A stretch of DNA of 21,071 nucleotides from a virus: positions 1-21,071 of IMG/VR virus record IMGVR_UViG_3300023172_000239. One strand, written 5' to 3'. The position numbers were made by a program, and so were the translations under genes. The notes beneath the pieces were generated by a model. The model saw only the letters and a list, made by a program, of their open reading frames with translations. It searched no databases and had not been told where the DNA came from. The number at the start of each line of letters is the position of its first letter. The stretch's first letter is position 1. Below are positions 20,855 to 21,071 of the stretch, piece by piece.

Positions 20855-21071
20855 TTATCGCTTGCGTTTCTCTAATTCTCTTGCGATCCATTGTTTTGCA
20901 CGTCCATTCTTTATGGGTTGTTTGATTAACTGTCGTATTCTCTTTTGTGCCATTGCCATAATGTCTTCATCGGGTTTGTTGTTATCGACAATGACTAAAT
21001 TCGATACGCCGAACAGACCTTGAAATTTACCAATGTTGCGTTGTACATCTGTCCACATACTTTTGACCATG
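20855..21071 (-). CDS. C-terminal part of an unidentified protein, possibly a P-loop kinase (cut by right edge)
   Basis: Seventy-one codons are visible: the frame is open to the edge and ends with TAA at 20855. It contains MWTDVQRNIGKFQGLFGVSN, then LVIVDNNKPDEDIMAMAQKR and a basic helical end (ARELEKRKR). The W..VQ.NI..(F/Y)Q..FG..N..IVDNN pattern reminds me of the C-terminal region of zeta-toxin-like or related P-loop kinases in marine phages, but the Walker motifs, if any, are outside the window. The ATG at 21070 need not be the true start. The 90 bases to the next gene hold its end and the sigma70 promoter. Confidence 0.5.
   Translation of the reverse strand, partial: MVKSMWTDVQRNIGKFQGLFGVSNLVIVDNNKPDEDIMAMAQKRIRQLIKQPIKNGRAKQWIARELEKRKR

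Overview
The window is a stretch of a tailed-phage genome of the T4 type (contractile tail), seen from the baseplate and tail-fibre end. The evidence is a run of recognisable baseplate genes (gp25, gp6, a large protein in the gene 7 position, gp8, and a gp5 spike), a DUF4815-family giant virion protein, fibre-like proteins, and four exact copies of the T4 late-promoter octamer TATAAATA, all placed just upstream of genes. The DNA is AT-rich and the proteins have the flavour of marine T4-like phages (cyanophages and pelagiphages). A low-GC marine alphaproteobacterium such as SAR11 is a plausible host, but that is inference.

Layout. From 1 to 16683 everything reads on the minus strand, so the order of expression is right to left. 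It starts with a tiny Cys-rich peptide and a basic 47-residue protein, then gp25, gp6, the gene-7-position protein (969 aa), gp8-like (461 aa), the giant DUF4815 protein (1698 aa), a 528-aa protein that looks like the detached C-terminal part of that giant, a coiled-coil peptide, and several fibre or decoration proteins. The last of these is cut by the left edge. Spacing is very tight: seven minus-strand junctions use the 1-base overlap TAATG.

From 16684 to 16822 lies a divergent control region with a palindromic GTGCGACA-type operator. It separates the late block from a small plus-strand operon (16823-17637) of three short non-structural genes: an acidic 44-mer, an SH3/KOW-like protein and a conserved phage hypothetical. 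This operon converges on, and overlaps by 35 bases, a minus-strand gene for a protein with two ParB-like halves. A 200-bp gap follows, then a second minus-strand cluster (20764 to 18622): a basic 54-residue protein, an ammonia-dependent NAD synthetase (nadE, a host-type metabolic gene), a single-pass membrane peptide and the gp5-like spike. This cluster starts at a perfect consensus sigma70 promoter (TTGACA-17-TATAAT), which suggests early expression. The right edge cuts a further gene.

Points of most interest: (1) a perfect A_AAA_AAA slippery heptamer directly before the stop of the 1698-aa gene, in the right frame to fuse it to the 528-aa protein; (2) four promoters whose geometry puts the start codon at or within a base or two of the transcription start, next to genes lacking a Shine-Dalgarno sequence, suggesting leaderless mRNAs; (3) phage NAD synthetase with an unusual Cys-rich tail; (4) a 30-residue peptide with nine cysteines; (5) a gp5 spike with no lysozyme domain but a PAAR-like end. 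Family assignments come from recall of conserved motifs, not from a database search.
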